Made by a program: the position numbers and the translations under genes
The notes under the pieces: model-generated
The model's input: the letters and a program-made list of their open reading frames with translations, nothing else
The model's database searches: none
Told to the model about the DNA's origin: nothing
Assembly: GCF_003852425.1 (NCBI RefSeq)
Contig: NZ_QAJN01000016.1
Coordinates: 182,754 to 235,744, forward strand
Reading direction: 5' to 3'
DNA length: 52,991 nucleotides
From: Paucibacter sp. KBW04
GTDB lineage: Bacteria > Pseudomonadota > Gammaproteobacteria > Burkholderiales > Burkholderiaceae_C
Part shown: positions 1-7,257 of the stretch, piece by piece
Layout of the letters: the number at the start of each line of letters is the position of its first letter
How positions within the stretch are numbered: position 1 is the first letter of the stretch

Positions 1-10
1 TAAATGACTC

Positions 11-38
11 TGACCCCATTTTCCACTGACCCCATTTT
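11..38. repeat. Tandem TGACCCCATTTT motif at window edge
   Basis: The 12-mer TGACCCCATTTT occurs at 11-22 and again at 27-38, a 16-base period. From memory, the complementary string (AAATGGGGTCAG...) is a frequent intergenic repeat in Burkholderiales, often near REP-associated transposases. Only the end of a possible element is visible here, so its type is uncertain. Confidence 0.35.
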
Positions 39-78
39 TCAAGCAAGCAAGGCCGAGGGGGCGGATGATTTGCTCCGC

Positions 79-540
79 CTAGCCCCCCATCTTCAAAGGC
101 AGCGGCGCCCCGCTCTTGACGCAGCGGATCGCGAAATTGCTGGTGATGTCTTGCACCATGGGCAGGACTTGCAGGCGGCGCACGATGTGCTCGTAGCTGC
201 TCAGCTCGTTCACCACCACCTCCAGCAGATAGTCGTGCGCGCCTGAGACCACATGGCAGGCCACCACCTCGGCCATGGCTTGCATCGCCGCCTCGAACTG
301 CAGCACCGCGTCTTCCCGGTGATGCATCAGGCGCACGTTCACAAACACCGTGGTGGCCAGTTGCACGGCCTTGCGATCCAGCACCGCGCGATAGCCGGCG
401 ATGAATCCGCCCTCCTCCAGGCGCTTGAGGCGGCGCGCGCAAGGGCTTTGGGACAAGGCCACTTTCTCGGCCAGCTCGGCAACGCTCAGGCGCCCGTCAC
501 GCTGTAGCAACTCCAGCAATTGAATGTCGATTCTGTCCAT
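79..540 (-). CDS. Lrp/AsnC family transcriptional regulator
   Basis: A 153-residue protein with the Lrp/AsnC layout. The N-terminal helix-turn-helix (DIQLLELLQRDGRLSVAELA, then SQSPCARRLKRLEEGG) is followed by a RAM/ligand-binding domain containing the VSGAHDYLLEV stretch typical of the family. Members bind an amino acid or related effector and usually control a neighbouring transport or catabolic gene. The start at 540 (MDRIDIQLL) was chosen because the family begins there; a longer frame to 585 would run into the regulatory dyads. It is divergent from an EamA exporter at 723, an arrangement typical of Lrp-type regulators governing an amino-acid or metabolite exporter. The effector cannot be read from sequence. 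Confidence 0.93.
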   Translation of the reverse strand: MDRIDIQLLELLQRDGRLSVAELAEKVALSQSPCARRLKRLEEGGFIAGYRAVLDRKAVQLATTVFVNVRLMHHREDAVLQFEAAMQAMAEVVACHVVSGAHDYLLEVVVNELSSYEHIVRRLQVLPMVQDITSNFAIRCVKSGAPLPLKMGG

Positions 541-572
541 GCGCTTGTTTCCATCAATTTTTCGGATTCTAT

Positions 573-599
573 GAGTGATAAGCACTCAAATCCTTGAGT
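573..599. promoter_or_regulatory. Overlapping dyads, probable Lrp-type operator
   Basis: Two overlapping perfect inverted repeats lie between the divergent lrp-like and EamA genes: GAGTG-N5-CACTC (573-587) and ACTCAA-N4-TTGAGT (584-599). The centres are about 12 bp apart, roughly one helical turn, which suits a multimeric Lrp-type regulator. Assignment to the adjacent regulator is inference from position. Confidence 0.5.
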
Positions 600-722
600 T
601 AGACGGCCATGTACGCCCAATATCACCCGAGCTTGCGCTAGAAAATTCTGCCGATCGCCGCCCCCAAGCCAAGGGCCGCAGCATTCCTTTCCTCAGTCCC
701 AGCGCCCCTTTCCTGCCTTCCC

Positions 723-1682
723 ATGCCCAAGCCCCTTGTCTCGACGGTCTCCTCGTCTTCGGCCACCGCCTGCCCCTCGATCTCCACGAGGCCGCAGCTT
801 AATAGGGCGGAGCTGGCCGGCTGGGCCGCACTGGCTTTGACGCTTTGCATCTGGGCCGCTTTCTTTATCTCTTTGCGCGCGGGCGCCCGCGCGGCCTTGC
901 CACCTGCCGAGCTGGCCCTGCTGCGCTTCGGACCGGCGGGTCTCTTGCTCGCGCCCCTGCTGTGGCGGCGCCGGGCACGCTTGGCGTCGGTGCCGGGCAA
1001 GCTCTGGGTCTTGATCGTGGCCGGCGCCGGCCTGCCCTACTTTCTCATCGCCGGCTGGGGCATGCGCCACGCGCCAGTGGCCGATGGCGCGACCTTGATC
1101 CCCGGCACGCTGCCCTTGTTCACCGCCTTGCTGGCGGCCGCCCTGCATGACCGCGCGGCCCTGTCACGCTGGCCCGCCCTGCTGTGCATCGCCGCAGGCA
1201 TCGCCACCTTGCTGGCAATGAAGGCCGGTCAGGCCGATCTGGCCCAGGGCTATGCCATGTTCTTGCTGGGCAGCCTGATGTGGTCGGCCTACACCCTTGC
1301 CTTGCGTGAAGCGAAACTGGCGCCGCTCGAAGCAGCGGCCTTGATCTCCAGCGTTTCGCTGGCACTGCTGCTGCCCCTGCTGCTGTGGCAGGTCGGGCAG
1401 GAGGGGCTCAGCAGCCTGACCTTGCCCCGCATCTCAAAAGAGCAGTTGCTGCTTCAGCTGGGTATTCAAAGTGTTGGCGTGGGCCTGGTTTCCACCCTGA
1501 GCTATAGCTTCGCCGTGGCCAAACTGGGCGCGCAACGCAGCGCCACGGCAGGGGCGCTGACGCCCGTGCTGGCCACCTTGCTGGCCGTCCCGCTGTTTGG
1601 TGAGCGCCCGGATCTGGCCACCGTCATCGGCATGTTGCTGATCGCGGCCGGCGTTTTGTGGAGTCAGCGCGCGCGAGGCTGA
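723..1682 (+). CDS. DMT superfamily transporter, EamA type
   Basis: A 319-residue integral membrane protein with about ten hydrophobic segments arranged as two repeats of five, the drug/metabolite transporter (EamA/RhaT) layout. The first repeat has the FGPAGLLLAP region. The second ends with the TPVLATLLAVPLFGERP signature, followed by a last helix containing IGMLLIAAG. Such proteins export amino acids or small metabolites across the inner membrane. The first 25 residues are Ser/Thr-rich and unlike the family, so translation could begin slightly later. It is divergent from the Lrp-like regulator, with dyads between them, and its 3' end overlaps the convergent tetR-like gene by 19 bp. The substrate is unknown. 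Confidence 0.9.
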   Translation: MPKPLVSTVSSSSATACPSISTRPQLNRAELAGWAALALTLCIWAAFFISLRAGARAALPPAELALLRFGPAGLLLAPLLWRRRARLASVPGKLWVLIVAGAGLPYFLIAGWGMRHAPVADGATLIPGTLPLFTALLAAALHDRAALSRWPALLCIAAGIATLLAMKAGQADLAQGYAMFLLGSLMWSAYTLALREAKLAPLEAAALISSVSLALLLPLLLWQVGQEGLSSLTLPRISKEQLLLQLGIQSVGVGLVSTLSYSFAVAKLGAQRSATAGALTPVLATLLAVPLFGERPDLATVIGMLLIAAGVLWSQRARG

Positions 1683-2401
1683 GATTGAGGCTGAGGCTCG
1701 GCCTCTCGCAACACGGCGTCGAAGCCAGCCACCAGATGCTTCAGCCCAAATTCAAAGTCGGCAAACTGAGGGCTGGCCTGCGTTTGCCCCGCAGCGACCT
1801 CGGCGCTCTTGTTCGAATAGGCGAACTTGATCATCTCGAAGATGAAGGGGTAATCGGCGGGAGCGATCACAGCCTGCAAGTTATCCACAGCCTTGGGCCG
1901 AGCTTTGCGCCTATTGCCTTCCTCGAGAATCGCAAAGCCGTAGACATAGCTGGTCAGCGCAATCATGGCGTGGAAGGCCAGCTCGATCGAGAAGCCCGCC
2001 GTCCTCAAAATGCCAATCATGCGATCGTTGTAACGCAGTCTTTGTGGGCCAATCGAGCTTCTTGATTCAATCAATTGGGCCGCCCAGGGATGCTGATTCA
2101 AGACGCGGCGCAAGGTTCTGGCGCGCTCCAACAGCGCTGCCTTCCACTCCGCGGCCGGGTCGGCCATGCCCATTTCCGCGACCACCGATTCAACCATCTC
2201 GTCCAGCAAGGCGTCCTTATTGGCCACATGCTTGTAAAGCGACATGGCCTCGACGCCCAAGCCCTGGGCGAGTTGGCGCATGGTCAGCGAATCCAGGCCC
2301 CCTTGATCCGCCAATTCCAGCGCGGTCTTGAGAATTCTTTCCTTGGAGAGCGGGATGCGGGTCGGCAGCGAGCCGTCCGGACTAGATTTCTTCTGAGTCA
2401 T
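1664..2401 (-). CDS. TetR family regulator with TetR_C-type domain
   Basis: A 245-residue TetR/AcrR-family repressor. The DNA-binding domain shows SKERILKTALELADQGG, then LTMRQLAQGLGVEAMSLYKH and VANKDALLDEM, the classic helix-turn-helix. The 'GVEAMSLYKHV' version is typical of regulators with the tetracycline-repressor-type C-terminal domain. The start at 2401 (MTQKKSS) places the HTH at the usual distance from the N-terminus; longer starts would extend into the lysR-like gene. It overlaps that gene (2382-3386) by 20 bp in the same direction, so the two are probably co-transcribed, and it converges with the EamA gene. Targets are not evident; the palindromes near 4178-4209 are TetR-operator-like but 1.8 kb away. 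Confidence 0.92.
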   Translation of the reverse strand: MTQKKSSPDGSLPTRIPLSKERILKTALELADQGGLDSLTMRQLAQGLGVEAMSLYKHVANKDALLDEMVESVVAEMGMADPAAEWKAALLERARTLRRVLNQHPWAAQLIESRSSIGPQRLRYNDRMIGILRTAGFSIELAFHAMIALTSYVYGFAILEEGNRRKARPKAVDNLQAVIAPADYPFIFEMIKFAYSNKSAEVAAGQTQASPQFADFEFGLKHLVAGFDAVLREAEPQPQSQPRAR

Positions 2402-3386
2402 TTTTTGTGAGCAAGTCGCTAGCGCCTTCATGAGCCAGGCGAACAGCCCCTCCCTTGGCGTGAGCGCCATTCTCGACTGAATTCCCCTGCGTCTGCCCAG
2501 GATGACCAAGCACCTCGGCCAAGACATCAAACACCAGCCGTATGCGGCGTGAGGTGCGCAGCTCCCGGTGCGTCACCAGCCAGATGGGAAATTGAATCGG
2601 CGCCACCTCGTCCAGCACCCGCTGCAAATCGGGCATCTCGGCGGCGATCTCTTCCATCATCGCGCCTATCCCCAAGCCCGCCCGCATCAGGGCCAGGCTG
2701 GTGGAGGCGTCCGCGCTGTAGCAGCTGAAATTGGTCTCCTTCAGGTCCAGGCCGTGGCCGCGCAAATAGGCCAGATAACGACCATCGCGATCGGCCCCCA
2801 CAAAGGCGCAGCGCCTGGCATCGGCCGCGCTGCGCGGGTGGCCATGGGCCTGCACCCAGCTGCGCGAGGCGTAAAAGCCGGCGCTGGCTTGCCGGACAAA
2901 GCGGCCGATCAAGTCTGGCTGCTCCGGCCGCATATGACGGATGGCAATATCGGCCTCGCGGCGCATCAGGTCGCTGATGGCGTCCGAGCTGATCACTTCG
3001 ACCAGCAGCTTGGGCGCGATCTCAGCCAGGCGATGCAAGAGCGGCGGCAGCAAATAGGCCGCCACCGGGCCGGTGGCCGAGACCTGCACAACGCCCTCCA
3101 CCGTCTGCGACTGGCCGCTGGCCGCCAAGCGCAGATCCTCCGCTGCCGCGCCCATGAGGCGAGCATGCTCCAGCAGGGCCTGGCCCGAGCTGGTGATCGC
3201 CATGGCCTTGCCCACCCGCTCAAACAGCGTCAGGCCCAGCTGGGCCTCGATGGCGGCGACCTGACGGCTCAGCGTGGCCTGGGCCAAGCCCAGCTTGCGC
3301 GCGGCCGCAGACAGCGAGCCCAACTCGGCCGTTTCCAAAAAGGCCTTGAGCTGGTTCCAGTCCAGGTCGTCAATGCAATTTCGCAT
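2382..3386 (-). CDS. LysR family transcriptional regulator
   Basis: A 334-residue LysR-type regulator. The winged HTH is at about residues 7-65 (DWNQLKAFLETAELGSLSAA, then LAQATLSRQVAAIEAQLG), followed by a type-2 periplasmic-binding-like effector domain. The start at 3386 (MRNCIDDLDW) is standard, with 3395 as an alternative. The C-terminus is about 35 residues longer than usual and Gly/Ala-rich, and it is the part that overlaps the downstream tetR-like gene. The gene is divergent from the methyltransferase at 3481, with only 94 bp between them, so that gene is a likely target. The effector is unknown. Confidence 0.92.
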   Translation of the reverse strand: MRNCIDDLDWNQLKAFLETAELGSLSAAARKLGLAQATLSRQVAAIEAQLGLTLFERVGKAMAITSSGQALLEHARLMGAAAEDLRLAASGQSQTVEGVVQVSATGPVAAYLLPPLLHRLAEIAPKLLVEVISSDAISDLMRREADIAIRHMRPEQPDLIGRFVRQASAGFYASRSWVQAHGHPRSAADARRCAFVGADRDGRYLAYLRGHGLDLKETNFSCYSADASTSLALMRAGLGIGAMMEEIAAEMPDLQRVLDEVAPIQFPIWLVTHRELRTSRRIRLVFDVLAEVLGHPGQTQGNSVENGAHAKGGAVRLAHEGASDLLTKNDSEEI

Positions 3387-3480
3387 GGAGCACATCCAAA
3401 TATGGGTGAAGACGATTCGTGGGCGAATTATTAGCATCCCCCTGCCTCTTCGTGCAGCGTATCCAAACCCATCTCGCCCC

Positions 3481-4140
3481 ATGCCCTCCAGCCCGCAATT
3501 GAGCGCCAGCGACAAAGCCCTGTTCTGGGACCGCGCCGCGCGCAAATACGCCGCCAGCCCCATCAGCGACTTGCCTGGCTATGAAAAAACCTTGGCCCGG
3601 GTGCAAGGCCTGTTGGCGCCCCACCTTCACGTACTCGAACTGGGCTGTGGAACCGGCAGCACGGCCCTGCGTTTGGCCTCAGGCACGGCCAGCTATCTGG
3701 CCACCGATGTCTCCGCAGAAATGATCGCCATCGCCCAAGCCAAATTGCTTGGGCTGCCTCCGGCGCCCCTGCGCTTCGCGCTGGCGGATGCCGAGACTCT
3801 GCCCGCCAAAGAACCGGGCTATGACATCGTCCTGGCCTTCAATCTGCTGCACCTCATGCACGATCTGGACAAGACCTTGCAATCCCTGCTGCGGCTCTTG
3901 AAGCCCGGTGGCCTGCTGATCAGCAAGACCGCTTGCCTGAACGAGATGAACCCGCTGATCCCCCATCTTGCCCTGCCGCTGATGCGCATGCTGGGCAAGG
4001 CCCCCCTGGTGCAATGCTTCGACGCCCAGCAACTCTGCCAGCGCATGGAGCAGCAAGGTTTTGCCATCGAAGCGCTGGAGCGGCATGGCAGCAAGCGCCG
4101 CGACTGGCGAGCCTTCATCGTCGCGCGGCGGCCGCTCTAA
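3481..4140 (+). CDS. Class I SAM-dependent methyltransferase
   Basis: A 219-residue cytosolic methyltransferase of the Methyltransf_11/25 type. Motif I is VLELGCGTG at about residues 51-59, the acidic ribose-binding residue is in ATDVSAEM, and the post-motif region is ALADAETLP followed by IVLAFNLLHLM. The later KPGGLLISKT strand is characteristic of the fold. The start at 3481 (MPSSPQL) gives a normal-length protein; an in-frame extension upstream would run back through the lysR-like start. It is transcribed divergently from that LysR gene. The substrate is unknown; small-molecule methylation is more likely than RNA or protein because no extra recognition domain is present. Confidence 0.88.
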   Translation: MPSSPQLSASDKALFWDRAARKYAASPISDLPGYEKTLARVQGLLAPHLHVLELGCGTGSTALRLASGTASYLATDVSAEMIAIAQAKLLGLPPAPLRFALADAETLPAKEPGYDIVLAFNLLHLMHDLDKTLQSLLRLLKPGGLLISKTACLNEMNPLIPHLALPLMRMLGKAPLVQCFDAQQLCQRMEQQGFAIEALERHGSKRRDWRAFIVARRPL

Positions 4141-4172
4141 GCCCCCCATAAAAAGGCCACAAACCCCATCTC

Positions 4173-4209
4173 TTGACGAGCTTACGCCGTAAGCTTACAT
4201 TGTAAGCTC
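4173..4209 (+). promoter_or_regulatory. Promoter overlapped by two TTAC-N3-GTAA palindromes
   Basis: A -35-like TTGACG (4173-4178) and a -10-like TACATT (4196-4201) are separated by 17 bp. Over them lie two adjoining palindromes, CTTAC-GCC-GTAAG (4181-4193) and CTTAC-ATT-GTAAG (4194-4206), centred 13 bp apart; the whole 4178-4209 block is itself dyad-symmetric (GAGCTTAC...GTAAGCTC). This resembles a repressor operator, TetR-like in form, controlling the three-gene unit that starts at 4266. The binding protein is not identified. Confidence 0.6.
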
Positions 4210-4265
4210 AAACTTGACCGGAGCTTTCCAAAACCCCGGACTAGGTCTCCAGAGGAGTATTCCCA

Positions 4266-5075
4266 ATGCCTGTTCGCATTCTTCATTCCATGCTTGTGTT
4301 GGCGCTGCTGGCCGCGCTTGCGGCTTGCACCGGCCTGCCGCAGGCGCAAACAAGTCAATTGGCGGAGCGCGAGATTGAACTCCTCGCGCAAATGGCGGAA
4401 GGCCCGGTGGTGGTATTTGAAAACGGCTTGGGCGGGCGCATGGAATGGTGGAACAAGGTTTTGCCCAGGATTGCCGAAGAAACCGCTGTCTTTGCCTATA
4501 ACCGGCCCGGCTATGGCAAGAGCAGCCCGGTACAAACACCCCGCGACGGCCAACATATCGTCGATGAATTGCGCCAGCTGCTGAAAAGTCAAAGCCTGCC
4601 GCCGCCTTATATCTTGGTCGGGCATTCGCTGGGCGGCCTGTATATGCAACTCTTCGCCAGGAAATACCCGCAAGAAGTGGCCGCGCTGATTCTGGTGGAT
4701 TCGACCCACCCCAAACAACTGGAGGGCGCAGGGGCGATTGAAAACCAATCCTTGTTTGTGCGCAGCGCACTCAAACTCTTGATCACCGGCACGGCCAAAG
4801 AAGAACTTGAGTTGCTGAGCAAAACCGGGGAGCAGGTGCTCACATTACCCACTTTGACCGGCATTCCAGTCTTCATCCTGAACGCCCAGGCCGACCCCAG
4901 CGACAAGTCGGAAGCGGCGCAGTTTGCCCGGCAAAAGCGGGTCGAGATGGCCACGCTCTATCCGGAAGCCCAGCAAATTTGGATCGAAAGCGGGCATGCC
5001 ATTCCGATCGAGAAACCCGAGGCAGTCATTGCAGCCATCCAGGCTGCGCTGGCCATGGTTCGTGAGAAGCACTGA
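4266..5075 (+). CDS. Alpha/beta-hydrolase lipoprotein
   Basis: A 269-residue alpha/beta hydrolase with a lipoprotein signal: a hydrophobic stretch ending LAALAAC, with C21 as the lipidation cysteine. The nucleophile elbow GHSLGG gives S121, the oxyanion region is ENGLGG, and candidate acid and base are D210 (NAQAD) and H244 (ESGHAIP). The NRPGYGKS strand is typical of esterase or haloperoxidase-like hydrolases. A strong ribosome site (AGAGGAG, 4251-4257) lies 8 nt before the ATG. It is probably tethered at the inner or outer membrane facing the periplasm. It is followed in the same direction by an unknown exported protein and a DUF2306 protein. The substrate is unknown. Confidence 0.88.
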   Translation: MPVRILHSMLVLALLAALAACTGLPQAQTSQLAEREIELLAQMAEGPVVVFENGLGGRMEWWNKVLPRIAEETAVFAYNRPGYGKSSPVQTPRDGQHIVDELRQLLKSQSLPPPYILVGHSLGGLYMQLFARKYPQEVAALILVDSTHPKQLEGAGAIENQSLFVRSALKLLITGTAKEELELLSKTGEQVLTLPTLTGIPVFILNAQADPSDKSEAAQFARQKRVEMATLYPEAQQIWIESGHAIPIEKPEAVIAAIQAALAMVREKH

Positions 5076-5131
5076 GCAAGCGCTCACAAGCTGAGGTCAA
5101 ACCAATGGCCATGCCCCACCAAGGACAGGCA

Positions 5132-5887
5132 ATGTTCAAGAAACTCAATACCAACCGGATGAGAAAACTCATGTCCGGCGCGGCCCCATGCGCCCTGCTA
5201 TTCCTGAGCGGCCAAACCAACCCGGCCCAGGCGCAAACCTTTTGCAATCCCATGTATATGCCGCCGGGTGCCTGCGTCCCCTACGACCATATGTTGGAGC
5301 GACAAAAACAGGCCGAGCAACTCAGCTACGAGCAACGAACCCGTATTTGGTCGCCGGCGCAGTGGGACGATTTTGTTCAGGCAGGCAAGGAATCGGCCCG
5401 GCAGCGAGTGGCGGAACTGCAGCGCCAGCAATTGCAGGATCCCAATTACAAGAGATTAAAAACAGGGGGTTGGGAGTTTCATCAATCCAGCCCCGCCGCG
5501 CCCCTCAAATGGTGCCAAGCCGTTTTCATGAATTTGAATGGCGGCGCCCTGTTGATGAAGTTTGGCCGCGGGCCACAAGGTACGTATATCGGCTACTTTG
5601 GCCCCGGCATCGACAAACCGATAGCGCCGACAAAACTCAGCGTTTCATTGACGCAGTCGAACGAAACCCAAACCGTGCAGGCCATGCATGTGTTTTTGCC
5701 CTGGGACGGTCGATACGGCCTGATTCTGCTTGCCGTCCCTTCCCCGCAAGCACTGGTTGAATCCATCGAAGAAGAGCAAGACTTCAGCTTGGCGGCCCAT
5801 CAGCAGCCCTTGATCAGCGGCAAATGGCATGAGGGAAACAAGGCCCGCGAATGGCTGGGCGAATGCATCAAGCAGCTAGAAAAATGA
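5132..5887 (+). CDS. Exported protein of unknown function
   Basis: No family was recognised. The 251-residue product (start 5132, preceded by AAGGA; 5105, preceded by TGAGGT, is equally possible and adds 9 residues) has a basic N-terminus, a hydrophobic core and an AQAQT cleavage region, so it is likely secreted to the periplasm. The mature part begins with a Cys/Pro-rich segment (FCNPMYMPPGACVPYDH), then a charged helical stretch rich in Gln and Arg (about residues 55-105), then a beta-rich region with GGALLMKFGRGPQGTYIGYF. Four cysteines in the mature part could form disulphides. Its stop overlaps the next start (ATGA at 5884-5887), so the DUF2306 protein is translationally coupled to it. 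Confidence 0.75.
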   Translation: MFKKLNTNRMRKLMSGAAPCALLFLSGQTNPAQAQTFCNPMYMPPGACVPYDHMLERQKQAEQLSYEQRTRIWSPAQWDDFVQAGKESARQRVAELQRQQLQDPNYKRLKTGGWEFHQSSPAAPLKWCQAVFMNLNGGALLMKFGRGPQGTYIGYFGPGIDKPIAPTKLSVSLTQSNETQTVQAMHVFLPWDGRYGLILLAVPSPQALVESIEEEQDFSLAAHQQPLISGKWHEGNKAREWLGECIKQLEK

Positions 5888-6585
5888 ATCACGGGCTCAA
5901 AAAATCGGACTTTGGGGTGCCCATCGCCTTGCTGGTCTTGGCCGCCTTCCCAGTTTTGGTCGGCTGCTTGCGCCTGGCCCAGCTGGCCAGCGGCGCCGAA
6001 GTCACGCCGGCCAACGCGCGCTTCATGGCCTCCCCGCTACCCATCGTCTTGCACATCGTGGCCAGCAGCGTCTTCGCTGTTCTGGGCGCATTTCAGTTCA
6101 GTCCCTGGCTGCGCAGCCGGGCGCCCAGGCTGCATCGAATTGCCGGCCGCGTCGCGGTGGTGGGCGGCGGCATCAGCGCCGCTTCGGGCCTGTGGATGAC
6201 GCTGTTCTATCCCCGTGTCGAACTGCCACCGGCCAGTTTCGACGGCCCCTGGCTTTTCACCCTTAGGCTGCTGGTGGGGTTCGTCATGCTGCTGGCCTTG
6301 GCCCGGGGGCTTTGGGCCATCAGGCAGCGAGACCTTCAAAACCATCGTGCCTGGGTGATGCGGGCCTATGCCCTGGGCATGGGCGCGGGCACCCAGGTCT
6401 TCACCCACATCCCCTGGTTTTTGTTTCCCAGTCTGCAAGGCGAGTGGGCGCGCACGATTTGCATGGGCGCCGGCTGGGCCATCAATCTGGCCATCGCCGA
6501 GTGCTTCATCCGGCAAGCCCGCAGAAACCCAGCGAGCCCCAGGCCAGCGCGGGCTCACACAGGCTTGGCCACCACCAGGTACTGA
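5884..6585 (+). CDS. DUF2306 domain membrane protein
   Basis: A 233-residue polytopic membrane protein matching the DUF2306 pattern: hydrophobic helices interrupted by LHIVASSVFAVLGAFQFSP, then R-x-x-x-RLHRIAGRV, and later a NHRAWVMRAYAL segment with conserved His/Arg. About six membrane segments are visible. The function of the family is not established. The start at 5884 was chosen because ATGA overlaps the stop of the preceding gene, which implies translational coupling. The 3' end overlaps the convergent methyltransferase gene by 31 bp. The context suggests a membrane partner for the exported protein and lipoprotein upstream. Confidence 0.85.
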   Translation: MNHGLKKSDFGVPIALLVLAAFPVLVGCLRLAQLASGAEVTPANARFMASPLPIVLHIVASSVFAVLGAFQFSPWLRSRAPRLHRIAGRVAVVGGGISAASGLWMTLFYPRVELPPASFDGPWLFTLRLLVGFVMLLALARGLWAIRQRDLQNHRAWVMRAYALGMGAGTQVFTHIPWFLFPSLQGEWARTICMGAGWAINLAIAECFIRQARRNPASPRPARAHTGLATTRY

Positions 6586-7229
6586 AAAGCCAAGAAGTTG
6601 CGCAGCCCCGGCCAGGCCAGCCAGCGGGCATGGCGGTTGATGGGATGGGGGCGCTCCAGCAGACGGTAGTTCACATCCCACTGCTGGATCTGCAAGCCCT
6701 CGCCCTGGAACAGGGCTTGCACATTCTTGCGGGTGAAGAAGCGCAGATGCGTGCGGTCATGGATGCCGCGATCCCGGTAAGGCCACTCGCCCCGGATGAC
6801 GAGGTGGTAAATCGTGTCCAGATGACGAACATTCGGGATCGATGCGATCACCACGCCATTCGGTTCAAGCAGAGGCCGCACCCGCTTGAGCATCAACCAC
6901 GGGTCGCGCAAATGCTCCAGCACATCCGCAAAAACAATCGCGTCAAAACGCTGGCCGGCCAGCGGCGCCAAGGCCGACTGAGCCTCAATATCACCGACCA
7001 GCACCTGGTCCAGTCGGGTGCGGGCCACCTCGCCCATCGCCGGCATCAGCTCCATGCCCACCACCTGGCATTGCGGCCAGCGCCGCTTGATGGACTCGCC
7101 CAAGGTGCCATCGCTGCAGCCCACGTCCAGCACCCGCTTAGGTGCACTTGGCATCAGCCGCAGGATGTCGGGCCTGGGCCCGACATAGGCTTGATTGAAC
7201 TCGGGCTGCTTGGTCGAGGCTTGATCCAT
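6555..7229 (-). CDS. Class I SAM-dependent methyltransferase
   Basis: A 224-residue methyltransferase with motif I VLDVGCSDGTLG (about residues 33-44), an acidic loop GMELMP, FDAIVFADVLEHLRDP and PNGVVIASIPNVRH. The 'DVLEHLRDP...IPNVRH' arrangement is common in methyltransferases encoded beside glycosyltransferases, where they act on sugar or glycan intermediates. It lies 28 bp downstream of the GT2 gene on the same strand, so co-transcription is likely. The C-terminal HPINRHARWLAWPGLRNF segment is basic and aromatic. The acceptor is unknown. Confidence 0.88.
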   Translation of the reverse strand: MDQASTKQPEFNQAYVGPRPDILRLMPSAPKRVLDVGCSDGTLGESIKRRWPQCQVVGMELMPAMGEVARTRLDQVLVGDIEAQSALAPLAGQRFDAIVFADVLEHLRDPWLMLKRVRPLLEPNGVVIASIPNVRHLDTIYHLVIRGEWPYRDRGIHDRTHLRFFTRKNVQALFQGEGLQIQQWDVNYRLLERPHPINRHARWLAWPGLRNFLAFQYLVVAKPV

Positions 7230-7257
7230 GCGTTTTCTCGTTTGACTCTTTGTCTAG

